Positions 1 through 6,168 of a DNA stretch of 6,190 nt are shown here, one piece after another. Under the pieces are notes generated by a model that saw nothing but the letters and a program-made list of their open reading frames with translations, ran no database searches and was not told the DNA's origin. The stretch spans positions 1 through 6,190 of the forward strand of contig CAYOVP010000080.1 in assembly GCA_964407495.1 (NCBI GenBank), read 5' to 3'. This DNA comes from JAJRZX01 sp964407495. GTDB taxonomy: Bacteria > Desulfobacterota > GWC2-55-46 > JADFVP01. The translations under genes were made by a program, and so were the position numbers. Positions within the stretch are counted from its first letter, which is position 1. Every line of letters begins with the position of its first letter.

Positions 1-37
1 TCGGGGTTATGCCTTTATCCATATCACCAGGGCAAAC

Positions 38-2533
38 CTACCTGGGATTTGCCGCAGGCGCTCCTACCGTAAAACTGAAGTGGTCTTCATCCACGAGCAC
101 CGGGTGAGTTGGGGATATGTATGCACCGAGGTGCGCGTTGAAGGTGTATGTGGCCTGCGGCGTATTCGCTGGAACCGGGTGCGATAGATGAGTGGACTGC
201 GAGGCCATGCCGGCGAGGCAGAGGCGTATTGGGCCATATGTGAGGTCTGAGGGCGGGAAGGTATCGCCTGGCAGGGTCACGTTCTCCCAGTAGTTGAAGC
301 ACTGCTGGACCTCTGTGGTGTTGGTGGCCGTAACGGTATACCCAAGTGTGCCGCCCTGTGTGATGGTGGTGCTGTCAGGGGAGAGGGTAAGTACCACTAC
401 TGGCTGTGCTACGCTACTCAGCCTTGCCACGAAAGAATCGTTGACACCGCCTGCGTTGGTGCCCTGTATGGGTACGTCTGTGGGGAAGTCGAGGGACTTT
501 GTATCACCTGTGACGTAGACGTTGCCAGAGGCATCGATTGCGAGGCCATAACCGTTGTCATCGTCAGAACCGCCAAGGTACGTGGACATGACTATCGTCG
601 TGCCTGCACCGTCCACCTCTGTAACAAAGGCGTCGTTTATACCGGCCATGGTGGACTGTATGGGTGAGGCGAGGGGATAGTCTGTTGACCAGGTGGTCCC
701 TGTTATGTATATATCCCCGCTGGGGTCCAGAGCAATGGAGCTCCCTGAGTCCCAGTCCGTACCGCCGATATAGGTGGAGAAGACGAGGGCAGAGCCCGTG
801 GGGTCTACCTTGACGAGTATTACGTCGTTGTTTCCAGCGTGGTTCGTCTGCAGGGCCGAGGCAACGGGAAAGTCCGTGGAGTTGGAAAAGCCCGTGACAT
901 ATGCGTTGCCCGAGGCGTCCACTGTAATGGCGTTACCTGCGTCCCAGAGGGTCCCGCCGAGGTATGTGGAGTAGGAGATGGAGGCCCCGCCAGAGGCTAT
1001 TTTTGTTATGAATACATCGCCCCAGGTGGTATCGGCGAGAAGGCTCTGTATGGGCGTGACGAGGGGAAAGTCAACGGATTTGGCATTACCGGTTATATAG
1101 GCGTTGCCCGTGCTGTCGATGGCTATGCCATTGGCAGTGTCATCGCCTGTGCCGCCGAGATAGGTGGAGTATACGAGGGCCGTGCCCGTGGGGTTTATCT
1201 CCGAGACAAAGGCATCGATTAGGCCTCCCTTTGTCGCCTGTACTGCGCCAAGGACGGGAAAGTCTATTGAATCGGTATTACCTGTTATAAAGGCATTGCC
1301 AGCAGAGTCAATGGCAATACTGTTTACTGAATCGTCGGTTGTGCCGCCGAGATAGGTGGAATAGACGAGGGCAGACCCTGTGGAGTCTATCTTTGTGATG
1401 AATGCATCTGTTGCTCCGCTATTGCTTGCCGAGATGGGCGATACTGTTGGAAAGTCGGTGGAACTCGTGAAACCGGCTATGAAGACGTTGCCGCTCGAAT
1501 CTACGGCAATGGCATTGGCCTGGTCCTGAAGTGCCCCACCGATGTAGGTGGAGTACTCGATGGCCGTGCCCGTTGGGTTGATCTTGGTTACAAAGGCATC
1601 TGGCGCCCCTGCCATGGTCCCCTGGAAGGCGCCGGCAACGGGAAAGTCCGTTGAGAAGGTGCTCCCCGTCACATAGGCCGCTCCATTGGAATCCACTGCT
1701 ATGGCGAGGGCAGTGTCAGAGCCTGTGCCGCCGAGGTAGGTGGAGTAGTCGAGGACCGGGTCTATGACGAGGTCTCTCGTCCTGTCATAGGCTGCCACCT
1801 CGAAACCATACTCATAGGCTCCGTCCTTGTGGCCGAGGAGCCTGTAGGCGCTTTTTACCTCTACCTTCTCGCCGTTTCGTACCTGGTAGACCAGGGGTTT
1901 TTTCTCGACTATCTCACCCTTGTCGAGGTCTATGACAAGGTCGCCGTTTTTTGTTACCCTAAGCCCCTTTATGCCCTTGTAGGCGAAGCGAACCATTGAA
2001 GGGTCGGCGCCGGCCCGGACAATGACATCGTGCTCGATGTGCCCGCCCGTGCCGTAGAAAGTTATATCAATGTCCCTGTAAACGTTCTTGTAGGTAACTG
2101 TCTTGTACGTAGGTATGTTGGTCACCCATTCTGATCTCTTGCCCTTGAACTGATTGACACGGCCCGGGAGGGGGTCTGAGGCGGAGATATAGGCGTTCTT
2201 CTCTGCACCCCTGAAGACAAGGCTTATAGCCTCTACAGGGGCCTTCTTATTGCCGGCCTTGGAGAGAGCGAGGACGAGACCATTGTCTGTGAAGAACGTG
2301 GCGTGACCAGAGCCTCTCTCGTAGTACCGCACCCTCTTGTCCACTTGGGAGCGGTTTTCGACGAAGTACAGCGGGAGCCTCGCGTAAGAGTTGAGGACCT
2401 CGGCCTTCCTGGCGCTTAGCGCCTCTCTCATCCCTTGATCTTGAACCGGTCTGGCCGCGCCAGCCTCCGTGGCAGTTGAAACCAGGGGTACAAAGACGAG
2501 CAACTGCAAGAGTAGATAGATGAATGGTCTCAT
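38..2533 (-). CDS. Secreted SBBP-repeat beta-propeller protein
   Basis: An exported 831-residue protein of unknown molecular function. Residues 1-21 form a signal peptide (Arg2, a hydrophobic run rich in Leu, Val and Phe, and a likely cut after VSTA), so the protein should be periplasmic, surface-bound or secreted. Residues about 50-260 match the N-terminal domain that usually precedes SBBP repeats (DUF7948, as I recall), beginning with a LYFVENRSQ-type motif. Residues 263-707 are seven repeats, each opening with (Y/F/M)STY(L/I)GG and carrying A(I/V)D-x-x-G-N-x-(Y/F)-(I/V)-(T/A)-G and DFP motifs. Seven units fit one closed seven-bladed propeller. Residues about 709-824 look like an Ig-like beta-sandwich with Cys745 and Cys772 as a possible disulfide. 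I see no sorting motif or C-terminal membrane anchor. The ATG start is supported by the signal peptide and a GAGGAG ribosome site 11 bases upstream; the stop is TAG at 38-40. The gene has its own promoter and no visible partner. Family assignment is firm; an adhesion or matrix role would be a guess. Confidence 0.93.
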   Translation of the reverse strand: MRPFIYLLLQLLVFVPLVSTATEAGAARPVQDQGMREALSARKAEVLNSYARLPLYFVENRSQVDKRVRYYERGSGHATFFTDNGLVLALSKAGNKKAPVEAISLVFRGAEKNAYISASDPLPGRVNQFKGKRSEWVTNIPTYKTVTYKNVYRDIDITFYGTGGHIEHDVIVRAGADPSMVRFAYKGIKGLRVTKNGDLVIDLDKGEIVEKKPLVYQVRNGEKVEVKSAYRLLGHKDGAYEYGFEVAAYDRTRDLVIDPVLDYSTYLGGTGSDTALAIAVDSNGAAYVTGSTFSTDFPVAGAFQGTMAGAPDAFVTKINPTGTAIEYSTYIGGALQDQANAIAVDSSGNVFIAGFTSSTDFPTVSPISASNSGATDAFITKIDSTGSALVYSTYLGGTTDDSVNSIAIDSAGNAFITGNTDSIDFPVLGAVQATKGGLIDAFVSEINPTGTALVYSTYLGGTGDDTANGIAIDSTGNAYITGNAKSVDFPLVTPIQSLLADTTWGDVFITKIASGGASISYSTYLGGTLWDAGNAITVDASGNAYVTGFSNSTDFPVASALQTNHAGNNDVILVKVDPTGSALVFSTYIGGTDWDSGSSIALDPSGDIYITGTTWSTDYPLASPIQSTMAGINDAFVTEVDGAGTTIVMSTYLGGSDDDNGYGLAIDASGNVYVTGDTKSLDFPTDVPIQGTNAGGVNDSFVARLSSVAQPVVVLTLSPDSTTITQGGTLGYTVTATNTTEVQQCFNYWENVTLPGDTFPPSDLTYGPIRLCLAGMASQSTHLSHPVPANTPQATYTFNAHLGAYISPTHPVLVDEDHFSFTVGAPAANPR
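413..1747 (-). repeat. Seven tandem SBBP coding repeats, ~192 bp each
   Basis: Repeat units begin (reading the minus strand) at about 1747, 1555, 1363, 1171, 973, 781 and 589. Six unit-to-unit spacings are visible: five of exactly 64 codons and one of 66, because the fourth unit has two extra residues near its DTTWGD segment. The start of each unit is also conserved in DNA, with Tyr-Ser-Thr-Tyr coded nearly the same way each time (plus-strand pattern gtaggtggagta and close variants), while the middle of each unit has diverged. This indicates growth by internal duplication followed by drift under selection for the propeller blade. Confidence 0.9.
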
Positions 2534-2544
2534 GATGTGTTTCT

Positions 2545-2550
2545 CTCCTC
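2545..2550 (-). promoter_or_regulatory. Ribosome binding site of the SBBP gene
   Basis: GAGGAG on the minus strand lies 11 bases before the ATG at 2531-2533. The spacing is slightly long, but this is the only good Shine-Dalgarno match near the start, and the ATG opens directly into the signal peptide. Confidence 0.6.
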
Positions 2551-2685
2551 TTGTTGAAAGTGCGAAGCAATGACAATAGATGCCACAAAAGTCTCATAAG
2601 CCCGGCCTTGCGCCAGCGGGTCTGGAACGGGAAGGTCTTTTCTTGGTAGGGATGGAATTCAAAAAGTGTCATAAATTCCAGTATC

Positions 2686-2715
2686 TTTGTAGCATAGTTG
2701 GCCCCATGGTGTCAA
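2686..2715 (-). promoter_or_regulatory. Probable sigma-70 promoter of the SBBP gene
   Basis: On the minus strand a perfect -35 box TTGACA (2710-2715) is followed after 18 bases by TACAAA (2686-2691, four of six matches to TATAAT). TG sits one base before it, giving an extended -10. Transcription would start near 2679 and leave a leader of about 145 bases before the ATG. A short C4/G4 palindrome (2717-2731) abuts the -35 box on its upstream side. This is pattern evidence only. Confidence 0.55.
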
Positions 2716-2716
2716 T

Positions 2717-2731
2717 CCCCCGATAGTGGGG
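2717..2731. repeat. Short G/C palindrome beside the SBBP -35 box
   Basis: The plus strand reads CCCC, a seven-base centre, then GGGG followed by TTTT. On the minus strand it ends one base upstream of the TTGACA box. It could be an operator or a weak plus-strand stem-loop; the stem is too short to call a terminator. Confidence 0.3.
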
Positions 2732-2808
2732 TTTTGCGCGGGAGGCTGTCCCGGTGGATACTGTTTATAATATCAGGGATGGTCGACACAGGGATGTCTC
2801 TAATTCAT

Positions 2809-2844
2809 AAAAAAACCCGGCTGCATCTTTGAGGCGGCCAGGTT
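2809..2844 (-). terminator. Intrinsic terminator, minus strand
   Basis: Reading the minus strand, arm AACCTGGCCGC (2834-2844) pairs with GCAGCCGGGTT (2814-2824) across a nine-base loop. The 11-position stem has one G-U wobble and one C-A mismatch. The T run continues to 2809, giving seven T in total, two of them within the stem. There is no T run on the plus side, so it acts on leftward transcription. It lies about 95 bases upstream of the SBBP promoter and 275 upstream of its ATG. It therefore ends some transcript that starts further right, not the SBBP mRNA and not the rightward operon. Confidence 0.75.
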
Positions 2845-2995
2845 GAGTCCTCCATATCCCCGAGGCACGGCTTGGGCCGGTAAGGTGTTTCCTCACTTTA
2901 CTGCGAGGTTTCAGGGGGCAAGGGGCACCTCATCGGGTGCACCGTCCTTCTCTGGACCAAAGGGACGGGGGCGTTAAGTCTTTGTCCCCTCTTTC
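2809..2995 (-). ncRNA. Candidate structured small RNA, class unknown
   Basis: This is a putative leftward transcript of about 185 bases, from just downstream of a TATAAA box (plus 3001-3006) to the terminator at 2809-2844. Visible hairpins (plus coordinates) are CCGTCC/GGACGG (2942-2947 with 2963-2968), GCACC/GGTGC (2925-2929 with 2936-2940), a six-pair stem with six-base loop (2891-2896 with 2903-2908), CGGC/GCCG around a four-base loop (2868-2871 with 2876-2879), and CCTC/GAGG (2849-2852 with 2862-2865). The stem at 2891-2908 is complete only as minus-strand RNA, where one position is a G-U wobble; on the plus strand it becomes an A-C mismatch. There is no recognisable -35 box for the TATAAA. 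I compared it by eye with c-di-GMP, cobalamin, TPP, SAM and fluoride riboswitches and with 6S, SRP, tmRNA and RNase P RNA, and found no match. It could be a terminated leader, a free small RNA, or decayed sequence. Confidence 0.35.
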
Positions 2996-3074
2996 CTCTT
3001 TTTATACCGTGCTACAAGGGGCGTTCCTGTCGTGCACAGGAGGGCAGGGTTCTCTCAAAACCAGGGTATTTGCC

Positions 3075-3103
3075 TTGTGAAGCGCTATCTTTTCTGTTAT
3101 ATT
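3075..3103 (+). promoter_or_regulatory. Probable sigma-70 promoter of the CA-ppx-guaB operon
   Basis: TTGTGA (3075-3080, four of six) is separated by 17 bases from TATATT (3098-3103, five of six), with TG one base before the latter, making an extended -10. The start would be near 3110, leaving a leader of about 27 bases before the TTG start codon. The position directly ahead of three tightly packed genes supports it as their shared promoter. Confidence 0.6.
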
Positions 3104-3122
3104 TTCAGAATTAACCTAAAAT

Positions 3123-3128
3123 AGGGAG
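3123..3128 (+). promoter_or_regulatory. Ribosome binding site that supports the TTG start
   Basis: AGGGAG lies eight bases before TTG at 3137-3139. A second weaker AGGG (3131-3134) lies eight bases before another in-frame TTG at 3143. The first ATG in this frame is far inside the gene, past the metal-binding histidines, so a non-ATG start is required. Confidence 0.55.
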
Positions 3129-3136
3129 ATAGGGCC

Positions 3137-3673
3137 TTGATATTGAGGTACAGGGATATCCTGCCAACCATCCATGAGACAGCCTTCATAGAGAAGAGCG
3201 CCCGCATCATCGGCGACGTACACATAGGCGAGTTCTCGAGCGTCTGGTTCAACTCCGTTGTGCGCGGCGATGTTCATTACATAAGGATAGGAAAGAGGAC
3301 GAACGTGCAGGACAACTGCACCCTTCATGTCACAAAAGACGTCTTTCCCCTTGTCCTGGATGATGATATAACTGTGGGGCACAACGTGGTCCTTCATGGA
3401 TGCCACGTAAAGAGCAGGTGCCTCATAGGTATGGGCGCCATACTCCTTGATGACGTGGAAGTAGGCCCTGACTGCATAGTGGGCGCAGGCTCGGTAGTAA
3501 CGGAGCACACGAAGGCCCCGCCTGGTACGCTCCTCCTTGGCACTCCGGCGCGCGTAAAGAGAGACCTCAGGCCCGATGAGTTGGAGCGCATAAAGCGCTC
3601 GGCCAATAACTACATAGCCTACTCCAAGGACTACATCGAGGGCATGGGGCAGGGCAGGATAGGCTCTTCGTAA
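3137..3673 (+). CDS. Gamma-class carbonic anhydrase-like protein
   Basis: A cytoplasmic left-handed beta-helix protein of the YrdA/PaaY/CamH group, normally a trimer with metal sites between subunits; known members hydrate CO2 to bicarbonate, though some show little activity. The 178-residue length is normal for the family. The fold shows as hexapeptide repeats from about residue 12 to 140 (IIGDVHIGE, YIRIGKRTNVQD, CLIGMG, CIVGAG), followed by a C-terminal helix. Active-site residues are present at family spacing: Arg43 and Asp45 in RGD, Gln58-Asp59, and metal ligands His64 (TLHV), His82 (GHN) and His87 (LHGC). The acidic loop and proton-shuttle glutamate of archaeal Cam are absent, as in the shorter subfamily. 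The start is TTG at 3137, chosen from the ribosome site spacing and homologous N-termini (xxYRDILPxIH); TTG at 3143 is possible. It is the first gene of the operon, with a 3-bp gap to the next gene. Substrate is uncertain; related proteins act as thioesterases or remain uncharacterised. Confidence 0.9.
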   Translation: MILRYRDILPTIHETAFIEKSARIIGDVHIGEFSSVWFNSVVRGDVHYIRIGKRTNVQDNCTLHVTKDVFPLVLDDDITVGHNVVLHGCHVKSRCLIGMGAILLDDVEVGPDCIVGAGSVVTEHTKAPPGTLLLGTPARVKRDLRPDELERIKRSANNYIAYSKDYIEGMGQGRIGSS

Positions 3674-3676
3674 GCA

Positions 3677-4636
3677 ATGAAGTACGCCTCCATTGATACT
3701 GGCACGAACACGCTGAGGCTTCTCATAGCCGAGGCCTCAGAGAGCGGGGCCTTGAGGCCGCTCATATATAAAAGGGCCATTACGCGGCTTGGCGGGGGCT
3801 TCTCCCCGGGGAGCGGCATGGCCCCGGAGGCCATGAACCGCAGCATCAGCGCCCTTGCCGACTTTGCCGCCATTATCAGGCAAGAGGGCGCTGAACGCGT
3901 CCGCGCCGTTGCCACAAGCGTCGTCAGAAGGGCCGTAAACAGGGGGGATTTTCTCGACGAGGTAAAGAAAAGGGCTGGCCTCACCATAGAAGTAATAGAC
4001 GGCATGGAAGAGGCCCGCCTCACCCTCAAGGGCGTGCGCTCGGTCATAACAAGGCCTGCGCGCCGGAGCCTCGTCATGGACATAGGCGGCGGGAGCACGG
4101 AGTTTGTCGCAACAGAAGAGGGCAGTACCCTTGGGGCATGGTCCCTGGAGATGGGGGTAGTGCGCCTTACGGAGAAGTTCCTCGCCCATGACCCGCCAGA
4201 GGGGGTCGAACTCGGGCGCATGGAAGAGGAGATAGGTAGTGCCATCGAAGACCTCACCGGGCGTATGAGAGAGGCCGGCCTGGACCCAGGTAAGTACGGC
4301 CCGGCCCCTGACTCGGACTTTATCGGCACTGCAGGCACCATCACCACCCTCGCGGCACTTGACCTCGGACTCGACGAGTACGACCGCGAGAGGATAAACA
4401 ACCATACCCTCTCGCGCCAGAGGGTCGAAGGCTTTTACAAATATCTCTCGGCGCTCACCATCAGGGAGAAGGAAAAAATCCTCGCCCTCGAGAAGGGCAG
4501 GGAAGACCTCATCATACCAGGGGCCGCCATTACCCTCGCAGTAATGGAGGCCCTGGGGTATAGCGAGGTCAGGGTGAGCGACGCCGGGCTCCTCGAAGGT
4601 ATTGTAATCGAGATGATCGAAAAGACGGAGGTTTAG
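3677..4636 (+). CDS. ppx: Ppx/GppA family phosphatase, short two-domain form
   Basis: A cytoplasmic phosphatase of the ASKHA (actin/hexokinase/Hsp70-like) superfamily. Family members release phosphate from the ends of inorganic polyphosphate and/or convert pppGpp to ppGpp. At 319 residues it has only the two ASKHA lobes, like the Aquifex enzyme, and lacks the C-terminal HD-like domains of E. coli PPX. Motifs seen: phosphate-1 loop DTGTNT (7-12), GMEEARL (109-115) containing the expected catalytic glutamate (Glu111 or Glu112), phosphate-2 loop DIGGGSTEF (135-143), the FIGTAGT segment (216-221 region) of the nucleotide-fold second lobe, REDLIIPGA (275-283), and a C-terminal SDAGLLEGI (301-309). 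All key residues appear intact. ATG at 3677 follows the upstream stop by 3 bp and has no strong ribosome site of its own, which suggests translational coupling. The sequence alone does not separate exopolyphosphatase from GppA activity; the symbol is given at family level. Confidence 0.92.
   Translation: MKYASIDTGTNTLRLLIAEASESGALRPLIYKRAITRLGGGFSPGSGMAPEAMNRSISALADFAAIIRQEGAERVRAVATSVVRRAVNRGDFLDEVKKRAGLTIEVIDGMEEARLTLKGVRSVITRPARRSLVMDIGGGSTEFVATEEGSTLGAWSLEMGVVRLTEKFLAHDPPEGVELGRMEEEIGSAIEDLTGRMREAGLDPGKYGPAPDSDFIGTAGTITTLAALDLGLDEYDRERINNHTLSRQRVEGFYKYLSALTIREKEKILALEKGREDLIIPGAAITLAVMEALGYSEVRVSDAGLLEGIVIEMIEKTEV
4627..4631 (+). promoter_or_regulatory. Ribosome binding site of guaB
   Basis: GGAGG at the very end of the phosphatase gene lies 11 bases before the guaB ATG at 4643, so the end of one gene supplies the initiation signal for the next. 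Confidence 0.6.
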
Positions 4637-4642
4637 GTAGAG

Positions 4643-6103
4643 ATGAATTCCCCAAAGATCAGAGAGGCCCTTACCTTTGACGACGTGCTCCTCGAGCCCG
4701 TATACTCCAAGGTCCTCCCGCGGGACGTGGATACGTCCACGAGGCTTACGGCAAAGATACGCCTGAATATTCCTCTTGTGAGCGCGGCCATGGACACGGT
4801 CACGGGCTGGCGCATGGCAATAGCCATTGCCCAGGAAGGCGGCATCGGTATCATCCACAAGAACCTAACCATAGCCGAGCAGGCCGCCATGGTGGACAGG
4901 GTAAAGAAGTTCGAGTCTGCAGTCATAAGAAACCCCCTTACCCTCCACCCCGACCAGATGGTGCGCGACGCCCTGGATATCATGAAAAAAGAGAATATCT
5001 CGGGCTTTCCCATCGTGAAAGACAATATCCTCGTGGGAATACTCACCAACCGAGACCTCCGCTTCGAGACAGACCCCACGAAGAAGATTTCCGAGATAAT
5101 GACAAAGGATGTGGTCACCGCCAGGGCAGGCATCAGCATAGAAAAAGCAAAGGACATACTCCACAGACACAGGATAGAAAAACTCCCCCTTGTTGACACA
5201 AAGGGCCGTCTCAAGGGCCTCATTACCGTCACGGACATAGAAAAACGCCAGCGCTTTCCCCGTTCGTGCAAGGACAAACTCGGCAGGCTGCGTGTGGGCG
5301 CGGCCATCGGCGTCTCCTTCGACCGCGAAGAACGCGTCCAGGCCCTGGTGGACGCAGGCGTGGACTGCCTTGTCCTCGATACTGCACACGGCCATAGCAA
5401 GGGCGTCATAGACGCGCTCAAGGATACAAGGAAAAACTTCAAGGTAGACCTCATAGCCGGAAATATCGCAACAGCCGAGGCCGCCCGCGCGCTCATCCGT
5501 ACAGGCGTAGACGCCGTCAAGGTGGGCGTAGGCCCTGGCTCCATCTGTACCACAAGGGTCGTCACAGGCATAGGAATACCGCAGATAACGGCCATCTTCG
5601 ATGTCGTGAAAGAGGCCAAGAAGAAGAACATCCCAGTAATAGCCGATGGAGGCATAAAGTACTCCGGCGACATCACAAAGGCCATAGCCGCCGGGGCCTC
5701 CACTGTAATGATAGGGGGGCTCTTTGCCGGCACCGACGAGAGCACCGGGGAAACCGTCCTCTACCAGGGCCGCACCTTCAAGGTGTACCGGGGCATGGGC
5801 TCCATTGAGGCCATGAAAAAAGGCAGTAAGGACAGATACTTCCAGGATGACGTGGAGAGCGAACTCAAACTCGTACCAGAAGGCATAGAGTCCTCTGTCC
5901 CGCACAAGGGCCCGCTCAGCGCCACCATCTACCAACTCGTAGGCGGCCTCCGCGCAGGCATGGGATACTGCGGCGCAAGGACCATTCCAGAACTCCACGA
6001 AAAGGCAAGGTTCGTCCGTATCTCGGCATCTGGCCTTAGAGAATCACACGTCCACGACGTGATGATGACAAAAGAACCGCCTAACTATAAACTCCACGTA
6101 TAA
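4643..6103 (+). CDS. guaB: Inosine-5'-monophosphate dehydrogenase
   Basis: Catalyses NAD-dependent oxidation of IMP to XMP, the rate-limiting step of guanine nucleotide synthesis, as a cytoplasmic tetramer or octamer. The 486-residue length is standard. Order of parts: N-terminal TFDDVLLEP (11-19) with SAAMDTVT (47-54) of the TIM barrel, a paired CBS (Bateman) module at about 93-206, then the rest of the barrel. Catalytic site: GPGSICTTR (298-305) with nucleophile Cys302, which also forms part of the potassium site. Cofactor and substrate residues: LDTAHGH (245-251), IADGGIKYSGD (333-343), YRGMGS (382-387). The mobile flap has DRYFQ (397-401) with the Arg398-Tyr399 pair that activates water. 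The C-terminal ESHVHDV and TKEPPNY motifs are typical, so the gene is complete and should be active. The CBS module suggests allosteric control by adenine or guanine nucleotides, as known in the family. It is third in the operon with a 6-bp gap; no guaA is visible before the window ends. Confidence 0.98.
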   Translation: MNSPKIREALTFDDVLLEPVYSKVLPRDVDTSTRLTAKIRLNIPLVSAAMDTVTGWRMAIAIAQEGGIGIIHKNLTIAEQAAMVDRVKKFESAVIRNPLTLHPDQMVRDALDIMKKENISGFPIVKDNILVGILTNRDLRFETDPTKKISEIMTKDVVTARAGISIEKAKDILHRHRIEKLPLVDTKGRLKGLITVTDIEKRQRFPRSCKDKLGRLRVGAAIGVSFDREERVQALVDAGVDCLVLDTAHGHSKGVIDALKDTRKNFKVDLIAGNIATAEAARALIRTGVDAVKVGVGPGSICTTRVVTGIGIPQITAIFDVVKEAKKKNIPVIADGGIKYSGDITKAIAAGASTVMIGGLFAGTDESTGETVLYQGRTFKVYRGMGSIEAMKKGSKDRYFQDDVESELKLVPEGIESSVPHKGPLSATIYQLVGGLRAGMGYCGARTIPELHEKARFVRISASGLRESHVHDVMMTKEPPNYKLHV

Positions 6104-6107
6104 GAAG

Positions 6108-6168
6108 AGAAAAAGATTAAAGAAGAAGGGGTGTAGGGGCGGGCATTGCCCGCCAAAAGAAAAAGATT
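6108..6168 (+). repeat. 11-bp direct repeat flanking the post-guaB hairpin
   Basis: AGAAAAAGATT occurs at 6108-6118 and again at 6158-6168, on both sides of the G/C-rich hairpin. It may be chance in purine-rich DNA, or may mark the edges of an inserted repeat unit. Confidence 0.4.
6134..6154. repeat. GTAGGGGCG-type palindromic intergenic repeat
   Basis: After a GTAGGG lead-in, GGCGGGC (6138-6144) and GCCCGCC (6148-6154) form a perfect seven-pair stem with a three-base loop, ATT. The combination resembles short palindromic repeats that I recall being scattered between genes in many environmental bacterial genomes. No T run follows on either strand, so it is not a classical intrinsic terminator, though it may stabilise the 3' end of the guaB message. 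Confidence 0.5.

Larger units (their letters stand above)
2534..3136. other. Divergent intergenic region with promoters and hairpins
   Basis: This 603-bp stretch separates the SBBP gene from the carbonic anhydrase operon and holds no convincing protein gene. From left to right I see the SBBP ribosome site and leader (2534-2679), the SBBP promoter (2686-2715), a C4/G4 palindrome (2717-2731), a minus-strand intrinsic terminator (2809-2844), a hairpin cluster between about 2849 and 2990, a minus-strand TATAAA box (3001-3006), a small palindrome CCTGT-N5-ACAGG (3026-3040), and the plus-strand operon promoter (3075-3103). The segment 2732-2808 shows nothing I can assign. The terminator placed between two same-strand promoter-like sites is the main reason to suspect a separate short transcript here. 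Confidence 0.7.

Noticed and set aside
294..1355. Plus-strand open frames across the SBBP repeats
   Set aside because: They are shadows of the repetitive minus-strand gene and echo its periodicity; none has a plausible ribosome site or domain.
413..1747. CRISPR-like or non-coding tandem array, suggested by the regular 192-bp period
   Set aside because: The period is an exact number of codons in an open frame, and the repeats translate to SBBP blades.
2591..2640. c-di-GMP riboswitch (GEMM) in the SBBP leader, because the minus strand has a CGCAAGGCC-like stretch
   Set aside because: The conserved upstream GGCAAACC element and the closing tetraloop-receptor stem are missing, so the resemblance is limited to about nine bases.
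2247..2672. 141-codon minus-strand frame overlapping the SBBP start
   Set aside because: Its first codon lies within a few bases of the predicted transcription start, it has no ribosome site, and most of it is an alternate frame of the SBBP N-terminus.
2766..2771. Perfect plus-strand TATAAT
   Set aside because: No -35 match occurs at 16-18 bases upstream and there is no nearby gene start. It lies in an A/T-rich patch and is probably chance.
2959..3003. Plus-strand terminator, from a GGGAC/GTCCC pair followed by a pyrimidine-rich tract
   Set aside because: The stem is only five pairs with a 17-base loop, and no plus-strand transcript is expected to end here.
3631..4858. Minus-strand open frames opposite the phosphatase gene (3631-4401 and 3737-4858)
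   Set aside because: The plus strand carries all Ppx/GppA motifs without a break. The antisense products are rich in Ser/Arg/Pro or aromatic residues and match nothing I know.
4633..5998. Two long open frames on the minus strand opposite guaB (4633-5745 and 4865-5998)
   Set aside because: They lie entirely antisense to a well-conserved IMP dehydrogenase. Their translations show biased, low-complexity composition and no recognisable domain, as expected from the codon bias of the true gene.
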